Positions 36,210-49,023 are shown, numbered from the stretch's first letter. The stretch: 64,000 bases of DNA from Isoetes taiwanensis (GCA_021234155.1 JAJEKV010000002.1:33745123-33809122), one strand, 5' to 3'. Translations and numbers: made by a program. Notes: generated by a model from the letters alone, not told the origin.

Positions 36210-38007
36210 GATTCCCTGTAAAAAACACATCATGATCCAGAAAGTGATCTTTTTGGGCTGAGGTTGAGATTCTTCAATAGTTCAAATTTTTTTTACCCTA
36301 ATTTTGGCACCTCATGCAGGGGAGAACATGTTTTTGCAAAACAACATACTTGAAAAGGGCAAATTTTAGAAATGCAATGTAAATCTATCAAAGTATTACA
36401 AAAAAAACCATCAATTGTGGGATGAAAAAAAATATATATTTCGGTTATTTTGGTAACACATGAAATTTAAGTGGTAATGCTAACAATAATTTAATAATCA
36501 GTTTTGAATTCAAAGGTCCAAGATGTACTCGTCATCACCCTTCTTGCGTGATTCAGGCTCTTCTTTTGATGTCGACTGCTGCTTGTCCGGTGAACTAACC
36601 CGTTCTTCTTCAGCTTTGTCTTCTGGATTAACAACTGGAGCAACTTCTTTTAGCTCTACAAAAACAACCTCTTCGTCAACAGAGCTCGTGAGAGGTGGCT
36701 GAATCTCTGATGATGTCATCTTGGCATAATCAGATGAGGATTTGGCGCCTAGCTCTTGATTCTCATCAGGAAGGTTTGGTAAGACAGCCAATCTCATCTT
36801 AATGAAGTTCACAGACCTCCTTGTCTATGTCCTGACCACACAATTTCGGCCCTTCTTGAGTGCACATGCAATGGTGGTACCAGAGCCAGAGAACGCATCA
36901 AGCACCCAATCTCCTGGACGAGAAAACATGTCAATGAGATGGTTGATGAGTTTTTGGGGCTTCTGATAGTGGTTCACAATTCTGCGCCTGTGCACTTTCG
37001 GGTCTTTGTACCTTCAGAACAACTGCAGGAAACTCTAAAACACTTGAGAAGTCGGTCAGCAGAAGTGTTGAAATGCTCCATGGTCCTCTTGCCATCGAAG
37101 CTCAAAGAACCAACGCGGAGAGATATTCCACTTTGCTTAATGACTGGGGCCTCCACCATGATAATTTATATTCATTTTGTACCTTCAAGAGAAAGATCGG
37201 TGGTCAGCAACAAAAGAAAATAACAAGTAGTGTACTCGAATACGGCGTACCCGGACTAAGTTCTCGTGAACCAGCTTTGGTCGAGATCCAAAGTGATTTT
37301 TGAAGCTGGCTTCGACAAGACCAGCTTGCATACTGGAGTGAAATACCACTAACCGCCAGTGTCTAGCTGTAGTGATCTTCATTAAGCCTTTTATGAATTC
37401 ATTGAAATCCGCATGCTTAAAAGGGATGTCATCGTATCGACTGTCTTTAATCTTGAAGCCGTAGGGAATGTCAGCAATGATTAGCGTGAAATCTCGTGGC
37501 TTCACACTCGCTACAAGCTTGGTGCAGCCCCATGTACAATTGAGTAAAGATTGTTTTGGTCGAATAAAGTAAACGTTTCATAGTCCGTTTCTGCGACCTC
37601 TACAGTCCGACGCTCTGCCAAAGTTCTTTCTTCCCGAGCAATCCTTACCAGGTGCATGAAACCTTCTGGTAGGTCCTTGTTTTTCTTCTTACTCTGCAAA
37701 TCCACAAAATAATTAGAACATTTACAAACCTATGCTACCTAAACGCCCAAAGCAGGCTTACCCAGCCTTCAAAATTTGGAGCGTACTGAACAATTCTCTC
37801 GTCAGATGTAGCAATAGGATAAAGCTCCTTGCACCGTTCCCATGTTTGCACATTCAATTGTTCCATCAAACATGTTTGACATGTAATGACGTTCTTCTGG
37901 CTGCAACATCCAAACCAAGAATTACATCAGGGACACGTCTACAGAAGAACCTTACCTACAGAAGAACCTTACCGCAATCACAAAACAACCACCACATCAA
38001 ACAAGAA

Positions 38008-38165
38008 AAGCCAAAGTGTATTCCGGAATACACTTTGGCTAACGCGTAAAGCCAAAGTGTATTCCGGAATACACTTTGGCTAACGTGTAAAGCCAAAGTG
38101 TATTCCGGAATACACTTTGGCTTTTCTGTTTAAGCCAAAGTGTATTCCAGAATACACACATTGGC
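38008..38165. repeat. array of four ~30-bp palindromes in methyltransferase intron
   Basis: Centres lie at about 38024.5, 38065.5, 38106.5 and 38148.5. The core GTGTATTCCGGAATACAC is extended by AGCCAAA/TTTGGCT arms. The first three copies are identical over the palindrome; the fourth has CCAG at its centre. The array falls between exon 38271-38500 and exon 37762-37900. Confidence 0.95.
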
Positions 38166-39984
38166 TTTTGTTTTGATTTCTTCAACAAGGTGCACGGATT
38201 TGTAAAGGCTGAAGTTTTAGGATTTGTCTGAGGCGTTGACACAAAAGACTAAACTTTCTAAAAGACTTACTTGTGCAACTCCTTCGACATTTCTTCTAAA
38301 GTAAATTCCTTGTCCACAACCTTTTGCAGTAACATCTCTAACAAAGGAATGTCTGTAAATCCTTGAAGCTCTCTCCAGACAGTGATAGTCATTTCTTTTT
38401 TTGGAACATCGGATCCTTTTTTCTTGTCTGTCACCTTGCCCTTACTTTTGAGGTCTCCGCGTTCGAACATATTAAAAATTTCGTTTTGCAAATCCCATAT
38501 CTAAACATGATAACAAGTGGCGTTAGTACAATGTATTCTGGAATAGATTGCTGGGACTAGCTACTTGAAATAAAATGCGGACATACCCTTCCTTCTCTAA
38601 AAGCAATTTGGAAACCGGTTGTCATGGGCAATAAAGAGGTCCTTTTGTTGTCCTCGTCGTACTTTAGACAACACTCTATGGCACACGCCTCTTTGAGCTC
38701 CAAGGAGTATGCTGGTTTCTTTAGGTCATCGCCATATTTTTCTTTAAATATAAGAAATTCTCTGTGCATAAACCTTATTTTGTCCACGAAGCTCATCTTC
38801 AATTTGTACTTTCGTTGTCCGCATTGTGGGTGTTGGCAAGCGATCTTAGCTTCTTCCGTCGGTAAGGCCACAATATCTTTGCACAAAGAACCGCCGGATA
38901 CCTCGCGTTGAACTTCTTCTTGTCTGGTTGCCTCCTTGCTTTGAAGTTGTGGTTTCCCCTAACACATAATGCATGTAGGTATCCGCATTTTCCTTGTCAT
39001 ACCGGGCGGGTTCAATGCAATTGTTACTTCTGTCGCCTAGCACAACTATAGGAGCTACATGAGCATACGGATTGCTCCTAATCCTGTCCTTCAAGTTCCT
39101 TAAATGATCTGCATAAATCTTTCGAACTTGAAGAGGTCTCTCACCGTTTTCGTTCTTTGGTGGCGGCTTCATTGATGTTACATTTATTTGCAAGTATATC
39201 ACACCTTGCACAAGCTTTTTTTTTCCTTTATTCTTCTTTTGTTTTTTTTTTCTCGAGGTCTTGTCGACCTTCTTTTCTTTAATAGCCACACCAGGGGCTT
39301 TGTTTTTTCCTCTTGCCTTCTTTTGTTTTGGTTCTTCTTCTGGCTCTTCCGTTACCACTAATGCCTGAGTTCTCTTCTTAGCTGGCTCTTTAGCAGAGGA
39401 TAGTAAAAAATGGTAAAAACATATTTTTTGTTTGACAATCATAAGGGGTTAAAATAGCGCCAAAGCACCTGGGTTGTTGCTCCACAAAATCCTCCTTGCT
39501 CCCTTCATTATGGGCTGCTAGTGCCATCCACTTGTTCTTCTGATTGGTGTTTATCTTCATTGTAAAAGTCTTCACTAAAAACCCTAAGAACTTACATCCA
39601 CTGTGTACAATGGACAACAGTGTTTGTTTGTTTATGTAGTGTGCCACATACTTGTAAAGTGGAGTTGGTTGTACCCTAGTCAACCTCAACATAGCCTCAT
39701 CAAGAACAAAGATCCCCTGTGATGTATTAAATGACAGCCTACCACGCTGTCCAGACTGCCCAGCAACACTTTCAACACTCTTTATATGGCCCATGCACTG
39801 GAATTCGACGTCGTCGTAACGTTTCTGTCCTGGACTCTTATAGATGTGCAAGAATGTAAGTGTGGAGTACTTGCCCCCATGGCCTCTAGTAAAGAACCAC
39901 TGAGTTTGGAAACATTCGTAGACAGTTGGTTCATATGGGCCACCCAGATTTTTCGGCGGCTGGTGCACTACAAGAGGATAGTCA

Positions 39985-40520
39985 TTTTCATCACTTTAAT
40001 ATCACCTAATATTTCAAAAAGTACTAAATGATATAAATAATGATATTCAATGTACACTGACACTACCACTAACAAGATTTTATCATCTATAGCATCATCA
40101 GCATCGTCATAAATATAGTCAACCATTATATCAGTACTAATTAATGACAATATATGTGTTACTAATAGCATCATAAATTATATCACATATTGCATTAACT
40201 CTACCATCACTTATTACTCCAATGGTGTTAATGACAATATAAATGTATAGCTTATGTCACTTACAGTATCACCCATAGCTCCATCTATAGTGTCACGTAT
40301 TGGCAATGTTATATCAGTACTAGCATATGATGCTATATGTGTCAATAATAACATCATGGATAATATCACGATTTACATCGCCCTTACTATCAATACTTTT
40401 TATAATTTTGATAATGATAATGCAAGTTTAATGCCTATGACAATTGTAATATCATTCGTAATGGCACTACTGTCTTCAAACTTCCATAAGCAAACTACAC
40501 AAAATGATATTATTAGAACA
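39985..40520. repeat. left subterminal repeat zone of nested CACTA
   Basis: Degenerate ATATCA/TAGCATCATC-type motifs repeat irregularly. The right zone has the reverse-complement style (GATGATGC, GATATTATG). Confidence 0.65.
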
Positions 40521-40599
40521 AGAAATAAAAAGATCTATTAGATATAGGGCAAACTTTCAAGCGCCACTTCATCTCTTGTATCATGTGCAATATCCTCTA

Positions 40600-43500
40600 G
40601 TTCATCATCACTATAAAGACTTTTGTACTAAAACCTTAATGAAGCTCAGAGCTATGACGGCCATACTTCAATAGCCAGTCAAGCTCATGTATAGTGGTCA
40701 GCCAAAACCCTAATGGCAGCTCAAAATCTTTGAGCTATGGCAGTCAAGCTTCAGGGCTCGCCAAGCTCAAGTATGGTGGTCAAACTTCAAGGGCAGGCCG
40801 ATCTAGATATATCGTGTGTTTGCTACAGGTTAGTAGGAACTGTGATGATCTCGGTACATTTTGTAAGGTTGGAAACGAGACTATTTCTTTTAAGCCTTAG
40901 ATGCCTTCTTCTGTAAGAAGGAAATTTTTCCTGAGAAACTTCTAGATGAGGTTTCATGTTTTTACTGCTCTATTCTTCAAGGGATTTTGGTTTTTAGCAG
41001 GGCTTTCTATGCAATATTTAAGTAATCATCCATAGTGTTCAAATACTCGTCTGCGAAGAAAAAGTGAAAGATTTATGCCATCGACTCTCATAGCATAGAA
41101 AGACTCTTCAAGCCAACCAATCCGTCCCATATTGGTTTATTTCTGACACTGTTGACAACTGCCAAAAGGGCCTGGATTGGAATAATGGTATTTGAAGGTT
41201 GTAAATTCCATTGCTCCACTTATCTAAACTGCATCAGCTCCTGCTAATGACCCAAACAGTCGTGTGGCTTAGCTCTCTTCTACTTTGAATAATGCTTTTG
41301 TTAGATGTTATGTAGATATGCCAAATTTGATATATGTCTTTCCATCAATCTTTTAAGGTATGCAACTTCCACCATTTGCCTATTTGATGTTGATTTTATA
41401 TTGCATGTGATGGGACATTTTCATGTTGCATGTTATTGTTATTTTTGTATGTTGCATGTTGCATTTTTATGTTGATTTTATGTTGCATATTGCATGATAT
41501 GGGACATTTTCTCGGATGGACAATTGCTCTAGCATGTAGTGGTATAACATGTAGAGTAAAAATATGCACTCATAGACATGCCATATGATAACCATATTTG
41601 CAAAGTCAACTGCTGAATTAAGCACTTCGATATGCAAAGCACATGGACTTGGTATGGACTCTATTGCACATGTGGTGTACATTAGAAAATACAGAAGAGA
41701 TACAAACTGGATGAGAGCAAAAAGGACTAAACAATAAGGGAACTTGCAATGTCAAATACTACTGCACACATGGAGCTTGACATAGCATATAGAGAGTATG
41801 GGTCATGCATTCATATGTGAATCTGCTCATCTAGATCAAGGGTTGCCATGTGTGCCGCCATCAGTGTCCATGACCATAGCCCCATGACTTGCATTTGCTA
41901 TAGCTAGATTTTTAGAATTGGATACAAACGTATTTAATATGGATCAAGCAAGTAGTGAGCAAATACTATGAAAAGAACATTGTATGGTTAGTTAAATAAC
42001 ATCCAGGGCAATATATGTAGGATGATTCTCCACAAAAAAATTTCCTCTTCCTTTTTTGCATTTTCATGTCTGGTCATGTTAAAGCCATGGACTATCAATA
42101 GATATTGACATGTTATAGGTCATTAGATGAATATAGTAGTGGTAATGTTCTTGCATAGGCTTATGCCTGGTTAGGACCTGGAGTCTCTAGCTCTTCGGCT
42201 AGCAAATAGTTTTGTAGCTTTGTTCAATACCGTTCTTTCCAGAATTTGTGCGCATAATTTATGGATTGCTATATTCCTTGAGAAATTACGAACGGTAATA
42301 ATTCTTAAGTTTTCTCTATCTAAATCTGAAAAAACAGGAGCAGCTCAAGCTAAACATAAATAGGATTTGCTCATTACTGATTTATTGATATGAAGTGCTT
42401 TTACTTTGTGTAGGCACTTTAAGGTCATTATATTGCTGCAATTTATCGTCTCTAATCTTGCTTCCTTATTTGGCGTTGTACTTAAACGTGGAGGCAACAC
42501 CCGGATTGCACCCAGAACCACTTCTGAGTCTTCAAGGCGAAAGAGCTATCGGACAAAATATTTGAAGTGGTAAAACATCTCTTTCTATTCTTGTATTTTT
42601 AGCAATACTGAAATCAAAGGCAACGGTGGCATTGCTGGTAACTAATTTGTTTGCATTGTTGCAAGCATCGGCTAAAAGCTATAGAGTAAAATCCGATCTA
42701 ATCTAGTGCTATGTTCTACGAAACAGAGTTAACAGACTTTTTCTTAAGTGCTCCTTTTACCTTTGGAGCATTATTTTGATCTTGGACTTCTTTTTATTTA
42801 TTGATCTAGTTGTCTCATTAGTTCAAAATCGACCAACCAGCAGCATGGCAGGCAGAGCAAATTTGCCACAAGTAGCTACCTACAGGTACAATTTTTGGTG
42901 AAAGAAGGGAAAATAGGTTAATTTGAAGAAAATTGATTTCCATCTGTTCTATCTTCCTTTCTTCTTGCAGGTTACTAACTGCTGTAAATGCATAGATGAC
43001 CATGTGCTATGGAGTACAAAGGAGCTGTGACTAGGTTATTCGCCTCAAACATCAGCTTCTAATGATCTATGCCTTTTGAGTTCGTATGAATCTTGGTGCC
43101 TGATCGGTTTTGCACTTTAGATGGTCCTGCAAATCTAAGCAAGCGGGAAGCTGGCGAAGCGGGCAGGTCAGTATGAACATATACATGATGATGTGCAAAA
43201 AGTTTATCTAATGCGAAAGGGAAACCCTCAAAAGTGTGAGTCTCAACCATTCAACATGCAGTTGGTGCTACATTTGTCTTGTAGTTATAACTATTCTGAC
43301 CACGTTTTGGTGCTGGGTTGCTGAATTCAGGGGTTACTAGACAGCAGCTGCTACAGAATCAGTGTACTAGTGCACTACGGAATTGTTGGAAGCCCTAACA
43401 GTTCGCGGACATTGTAGAAGTTGCTTTGGACCTTCTGTTATCTTTTGCGATCAAGTTTAAGTAATTAGTGGAAGATTATCATTGCTGGACACGATGATAC

Positions 43501-43700
43501 GATTTGTGCTGGGATCTTCGAGAAATGCTGGGATCTTCGGCTGGGATCTTTCAGAAATGTTTGTCTGGAATATTTGAATCTTCTTAATATACATTTTTGC
43601 TTGAGCAATATTGGTTTTATAAATCAAAAGCTCTTTGTACTTATTATATTCATTTTTGCAATATAATATTATAGTAATAATCAACGCCTTAATAAATAAT
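40600..43700. other. interior of nested CACTA, no recognised gene
   Basis: AT-rich sequence with short open frames only. No transposase, capsid-like or host-gene motif was recognised. Confidence 0.45.
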
Positions 43701-43729
43701 GCAAATCACATATAAGATGTTACTAGAGA

Positions 43730-44440
43730 TAAAATCCTTGTTGACGTTATGTGTGACTTATATTACTAGAATTGACACCGTAACTTTAGTAAAATTGACA
43801 CCGTAACTTTAGTAAAATTGGGCTTATAGGTAGTATTATAGCTAGTGAAAGTATATTTGATACAATTACAGTGAATTATATTTGATACAATTAAAGTCTA
43901 AATTGTAACAATACGTGATTATATTTGATGTTAATAATGATATGATCGTAACCTCCACGTGATATTATGTGGCATTGTCAATGATGTTATATCTGATACT
44001 AATCATGTTAGAAAGGGTGATACAAAGGATGGCGTTCATGTTAATGATTGGCATTGTCAATGATGTTATATCTGATATTAATCATGTTAGAAAGGGTGAT
44101 ACAAAGGATGACGTTCATGTTGACAATATGAGTCAATTATAGCAATGCCGATGACACGATAGTTGATACTAGTATAGCGTTTGTGGTGACATTATGAATA
44201 ATTTAATTATAGCAAATACGTGTGATTCTATAGCTGACACTACTATAGCACCAAATGGACAAATGTATAATATTATAACTGCAGCTATAGATGATGCTAC
44301 AAATGATACTATTATGCCACCACAATGCTATAAAATATGATACTACATCGGTTGTTATTTGTGATGCTACAAGTGACGATATAGATGATGCGATTTCATC
44401 AACAGCTACCGTCACTTATTGTATCAAAATCTAAAAAAAC
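43730..44440. repeat. right subterminal repeat zone of nested CACTA
   Basis: Irregular GATGTTATATCTGATACTAA-type motifs, including a near-exact tandem duplication of ~75 bp (GGCATTGTCAATGATGTTAT onward) at about 43972 and 44050. The zone mirrors 39985-40520. Confidence 0.7.
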
Positions 44441-44709
44441 TGAAAGTGTAATTTTAAGCGAATAAATGATGAAACTAGTGACTTAGATTGTTTATTCTCT
44501 TGTAGTGACGTGCTTCTTTCTGACAAGCTTCACGATATTCTTAGCAGGTTGCTTCTGGGCAGGGTTTTGTCTGTAGCAATGGTGTCGTTAGCAAACAGAA
44601 ACTAGAGCAGGATAACCAGCTAAAGTAACAAAAAACGGGGAAAAAACAGGCGTTTCGACACTTAAAACAAGGAAAAACATTGCAATCCTTGACTTCTAAA
44701 GCCCTAAAA

Positions 44710-45115
44710 GTAAGCGAAAGTGTATTCCCGAATACACTTTTGCCGCACAAAGTGAAGCAAAATGTATTCCCGAATACACTTTTCCTTAGACTGTTTAGCC
44801 AAAATGTATTCCGGAATACACCTTGGCTTTCACTGTTAAGCCAATTAAAGTGTATTCCGGAATACACTTTTGCCCACCAACGAAAGCCGAAGTGTATTCG
44901 GGAATACACTTTGGCAATCCCGTCAAACCAAAGTGTATTCCGGAATACACTTTGGCTTTTACTGTTAAGCCAAAGTGTATTAGGAATACACTTTGGTTTG
45001 AACGGATTGCCAAAGTGTATTCCGAATACACACTTTTTAAGGGCAAAAGTGTATTCCGGAATACACTTTGGCTTACCAATGAAAGCAAAAATGTATTCGG
45101 GAATACATTTTGGCT
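44710..45115. repeat. array of ten ~30-bp palindromes between divergent genes
   Basis: Centres lie near 44728, 44770, 44812, 44858, 44900, 44941, 44981, 45022, 45057 and 45099, mostly 41-42 bp apart. The core is GTGTATTCCGGAATACAC with single-base variants (TTCCCGAA, TTCGGGAA), many of which keep symmetry partly. Two outlying half-copies lie near 45380 and 45450. The array sits between the first methyltransferase exon seen (minus) and the transposase gene (plus). Confidence 0.95.
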
Positions 45116-45539
45116 TAACAGAAGGACAGTACGTCTAACTTGAATGATTAAAAGCACGTACAAATGACAAGTCGCACTAACCTGTCCATGGTATGCCTAT
45201 GTAATTGAATCTGACTCGGCGGAAATTTCTTGGTATTTGGGTGCAGCGGCATTTGGGCTGCGGAAGTCGAATCTGAAGTGAGAGCATTTTTTTCCTTTTT
45301 AAAGATCTGTTGACACGTTTGTCCAAGTTCTATGTGAAATCGAATACGGTATGTTATGCGGCCACCATTTTGTGTATTCCGGAATACATTTGCAGTTTCT
45401 TTTTGTCTTCTGCTTTTCCTTTCCTTATTTTGCACAACTTCGATTTGTATTCTCGAATACAAAATGCACACCATACGTGTTTTACTTCACGTCTAACAAA
45501 TGTTTTGCGGCCGTAAGATGGTTAACGGCGTCTTTGAAC

Positions 45540-48500
45540 AAGCTACCACCACCTTTTGTAGTATCTAGTTCGTCCGGTTCGGAGGGAGCCACGGTCGGGA
45601 CATTGTTTGTCATGATACCACCTCTTCTCCATCTCGTTCCTCAGCAACCTCCTCGTTGCTTGTCTTCGACACTCCGAGTCCAGAAACAAACAGGTTGCCA
45701 CAATCCTTCCAGCCGTCACCAAGTCCTGTACAAAACAGACTGCCCCTTCCATTCATTCCATCACCACCTGTACGTAACATGCTTCCACTACCCTTTGTTC
45801 CTTCTCCCGAAAGTGCAAAGGCTCCACATGCAAAGGTTACTCGGAACAGGCTCCCCCCCCACCCTTTGTCGTATCTCCAACACCAAATAGAAGTGCAAGG
45901 TCTGCTGCACGGTCTGAAGAATACGAGATTCACCACAACTTCTCTCAATATGACTTCAACCCAAATGAGGATGATGTTGCAGCTTCAACACCTCTACACA
46001 CAAATATTGTGACACATGGGTTTGCAGAGTTTCAAAGTGCAGTGAGAGATATGTTTGCAAGAACTCCTCAATAAGATGCTGCCACAACATCTGCTACCAC
46101 ATTAGGTTATGGCCCATCTCCTACATTTAACACCGTGCCTCCGCCTTTTCTGGGAACAGCTTCACGGGGCCTCTTTTCCTCTAGAAACACACTAGTGAGG
46201 GTAGAGGAGGCCACTCCAAGAGTAGAACTCTCGTCCGAAGATGAAGGCAACAACGACCAACGAGATTACATGTTCTCCAGCCAAAGTACCCAGAAATTCA
46301 GGGTGGATTATAGATTGAGAGCATGTTCATCTGTGAGAAGGAAAAACCTTATGGACGAGAACAAAATGAGGAGAATTCTAAGAACTACTAGATGCTGCTC
46401 ATTGGGTTGCATCACCAAATTGAACATGGCTAAACTTCGTGAAATTAGAAACAGGTACAGTTCGATGACATTATCAGATCAAAATGCCTACTTGGCATAC
46501 AGTGTAAGGCCAGACCGCAAAACATTCTTGCACTACATTAGAGGAGAACAAGTGTGCCAGAAATGTTTTATGGTTGTTCACCGTCTAGGATCCATTAGAA
46601 TGTCTCGAATACACCGAACAATTGATGATCACTGCGGGCCAGGAAGAGTTGTAACAATGCACGCCTTAGGTGCTGTAGCTTGGATGGAGAAATATTTTAG
46701 AGAGACATGTGAAAAGCTGCCAAATAGTAAAATGTATCATTTGACAGACAACATCACAAAAAAAGATGTCTTCAACCAGTACAAAGAAACATGCACTCAG
46801 TCTCAACACATCTCTTACTCTCACTTCACTAGACTGTGGAAAGTTCAGTTTGGTCTTGTGAAAATTCCCCGAAAACATAGGATGTCTGTGTGCTCAACAT
46901 GTGCAGAATTGAAGAGCCAAAAAGAAACTGCAAAGACAGAGGTCGAAAAAAGTAAGTTGAAGTTCTTCATTCTCTAACTTGTTTCAAAGAATTGTTTTGA
47001 CCTGAATTCTTGAGCGGATATCGTTACAGAAGCTTGCTAGACAACTTTGTGACCAACAAGCGGTAGAGAAGGAAGCTTGCTAAGCAGGGAAAAAAGCCCT
47101 TGAGCGTCCCGCTGCGGTATATATGCATTTGTGATTGATGGGATGGATCAGAAAAAACTACTATTCCTCATTTCTTGAATATTCCTAAAGATGTGCGGAG
47201 GAATTTGCTTTGTTAAGGTCCACCTTGTTGGAGCTATGGTCTTCAAAGGAAGTCTAAAGTGCAATGTCTTTTGGCGTATCCTAACTTGCATGGTGATCCA
47301 AACCTCTTTGTTACAATTCTTAATAAGGTGCTTTGTGAGCAAGAGCAATTACCTCGGTGCTCTACACCTGCGGCTTGACAACACTACCGGGGAGAACAAG
47401 AATCAAACACTCTTTGCTTCTTGTGCCATGCTAGTGGAGCTAGGGATCTTCAAAAAGTCAAGCTTGGATTCTTACTTGTAGGGCACACTCATGATCAGGA
47501 TAGACCCGGATGTTCAGTGATTTTCCGTTTCGTCTAAGAAGGAAGAAGGCTTTTTGTCTTCCTACTTTGGTTGAATCATTGAAGACTCTTACACTCCCAT
47601 GCGGTGGTTGAGCTTCTAGTGGAGGCTAGCGACTTTAGGGAATTTGTTTTTCTCGACGTGGCTCTAGAGAAGAAGCTGTGAACAAGTTGAACGATATTAC
47701 GTTTCAACACCACATCAAGTTTTACTTGAAGGATGGACAGAGTTTTTTACAAGGGAAGAAATACACCACTACTAAAGACTGGAGTCCACCAGAGGGGTTG
47801 CGCTTAAGTATATTCATGACACTTGCTAAGTAGAACGTGCTGAGCAGCTTCCTCTCAAAAACCCAAAAGAGTCAAAGCAGAAGAAAAGCACCCCGGCTAA
47901 CTCCTTAAAAGCAATTGAAAGTGGAATTTCTGCGGGCTTTAAGTACTTCTTAGAAGAAGACCAAATGTGGTGGAGAAGCTTCTTTGCTGAACAAATGATT
48001 GTGAATCAAAATTTAGCTCTAAGGCAAATGGAGGAAGCTTTCCATTGGCCTAATGCCTTTTCCACGAACTCGAACCGAGGCAGGGCCAAGTAGCACCCGG
48101 TAGCACCACCGGTCTGAGGGAAGACGAGGATCGGGTCATGTACCTCGGGCCAAGATGCAAAAATGAGCCTGCAGGTAATATCACAGAAATTACCAAAGGT
48201 ATGTTGATTGCTACTCCGGACCGAGGGCGATGATAAAGGCGACCTTTACGGATAGCAAAAATACTTGACCACGATCAAAGAGGAAGGCTTGGTGACTAAA
48301 CTCAAGATTCATTGGATGGCTACGTTGAGAAAAATGCTTTTGAAGGCAGATATGATTTAGAAATGAAAAGTCAAGGCAAGGGGAAAAAACTCAAGAGAGT
48401 GGGTAATAGGGATGAGCTAGACTTACGCAAAGTGAGTATTCTATGTTATGATTTCAAATTGAAATTTGACAATCGTTTACGCCAGAGAACAATCAATTTA

Positions 48501-48697
48501 CTTAAGAAGGCATGTTGCTACGAGGAAGAAGATGAAGAAGATGGTGGTAATGCTTCAGCCACAGTGACGAGGAAGATAACTCAAGCACTTCCTCAAGCGA
48601 CAGCGAAAGAAGCGAAGGTGATGAAGATGGCATAAATGAGGATGAAGATGTGCTGGATCCCTCTGTGATCACTCCTCACACTTTTGTACATAACTAA
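45540..48697 (+). pseudogene. candidate RNase H-fold transposase (GHTH family), copy 1
   Basis: The N-terminal part (45540-45900) is low-complexity with repeated NRLPLPF.PSP units. A cysteine-containing region follows (46300-46620: RTTRCCSLGCITKLN; GEQVCQKCFMVVHRLG). Next comes ISYSHFTRLWKVQFGLVKIP and a C..C pair, then an intron-like gap near 46952-47029. Core motifs are FVIDGMDQKK near 47130, HLRLDNTTGENKN near 47370-47405 and LVGHTHDQ near 47478. The tail is acidic and ends in TAA at 48697. Three conserved acidic positions (D..MDQ, LDN, GHTHD) suggest a DDE-type transposase. The family resembles what protein databases list as a domain of unknown function (possibly DUF7869). Frameshifts near 45860, 47030 and 47470, plus stops, disable it. 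Confidence 0.6.
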
Positions 48698-49023
48698 GTC
48701 TTGTAAAAAGACTGTAAATTTTGTAAGTGAATGTGAAGATTTTGTCTTCAATTTTTGAAAATACTACAATTTCAGTTGTAAACTTCACTTAAAGTTTTGG
48801 TTAAAATATATGTTCCCTCAAATTAGAGGTTCTCGTTAAAAACATACTTCATCCAAATTCTTATTGCTAGAAAAGTGTCCCTTTGAAATAGCTAATTCTC
48901 TCATTGCACAACAAAATTAGTGATTTTGGGGGGGTCAAGATACAGTTTTATGTCTTTTTTTTTTAACCTCATTTTAGCCATTTTTTTGAAAAAAAAGAGG
49001 AATCTTCGAGGAATATTCCTTTT

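Larger units (their letters stand above)
39966..44507. mobile_element. nested non-autonomous CACTA element, 4542 bp
   Basis: The ends are exact 11-bp inverted repeats, CACTACAAGAG at 39966-39976 and CTCTTGTAGTG at 44497-44507. Directly inside each end lie degenerate ATC/GAT-rich repeats in opposite orientation. The interior (40.6-43.7 kb) has no transposase-like coding, so it is probably non-autonomous. A clean 3-bp target duplication is not visible: GTG on the left recurs 2 bp beyond the right end. Flanking sequence on both sides belongs to the methyltransferase gene. Confidence 0.85.
36510..44570 (-). pseudogene. ParB-like domain fused to beta-class DNA methyltransferase, interrupted by CACTA
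   Basis: Minus-strand exons with matching phases are read at 44508-44570, 39469-39965, ~39389-38587, 38500-38271, 37900-37762 and 37693-37251, then a final part to 36510. The two first pieces flank the CACTA insertion. Order of features: basic N-terminus; Lys-rich nuclear-localisation-like tract near 39220-39330 (TSRKKKQKKNKGKKK); ParB-like segment (IYADHLRNLKDRIRSN; YVLG, then GNHNFKA in the next frame) near 38930-39150; helical region; methyltransferase motif IV ADIPYG near 37465; QKP near 36945; motif I VLDAFSGSGTTIACAL near 36865-36915; acidic tail. Motif IV before motif I marks the beta group of amino (N6A or N4C) methyltransferases. ParB-methyltransferase fusions are known in bacteria and phage. 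One-base shifts near 38955, 38890, 37520 and 36835 disable it. Target base and activity are unknown. Confidence 0.65.

Noticed and set aside
37985-38170. CRISPR-like array
   Set aside because: The regularly spaced repeats are themselves palindromic and separated by short ~10-bp similar linkers rather than unique spacers, in a plant nuclear element.
36510-39965. Bacterial contamination as the source of the DNA methyltransferase
   Set aside because: The gene has multiple phase-compatible GT-AG introns and a nested CACTA insertion, so it is eukaryotic nuclear DNA.
44541-45163. Long open frames on both strands at 44541-45163 with repeated YSGIHF / VFRNTLW
   Set aside because: These are translations of the palindrome array on both strands; the repeats are DNA-level symmetry, not protein repeats.
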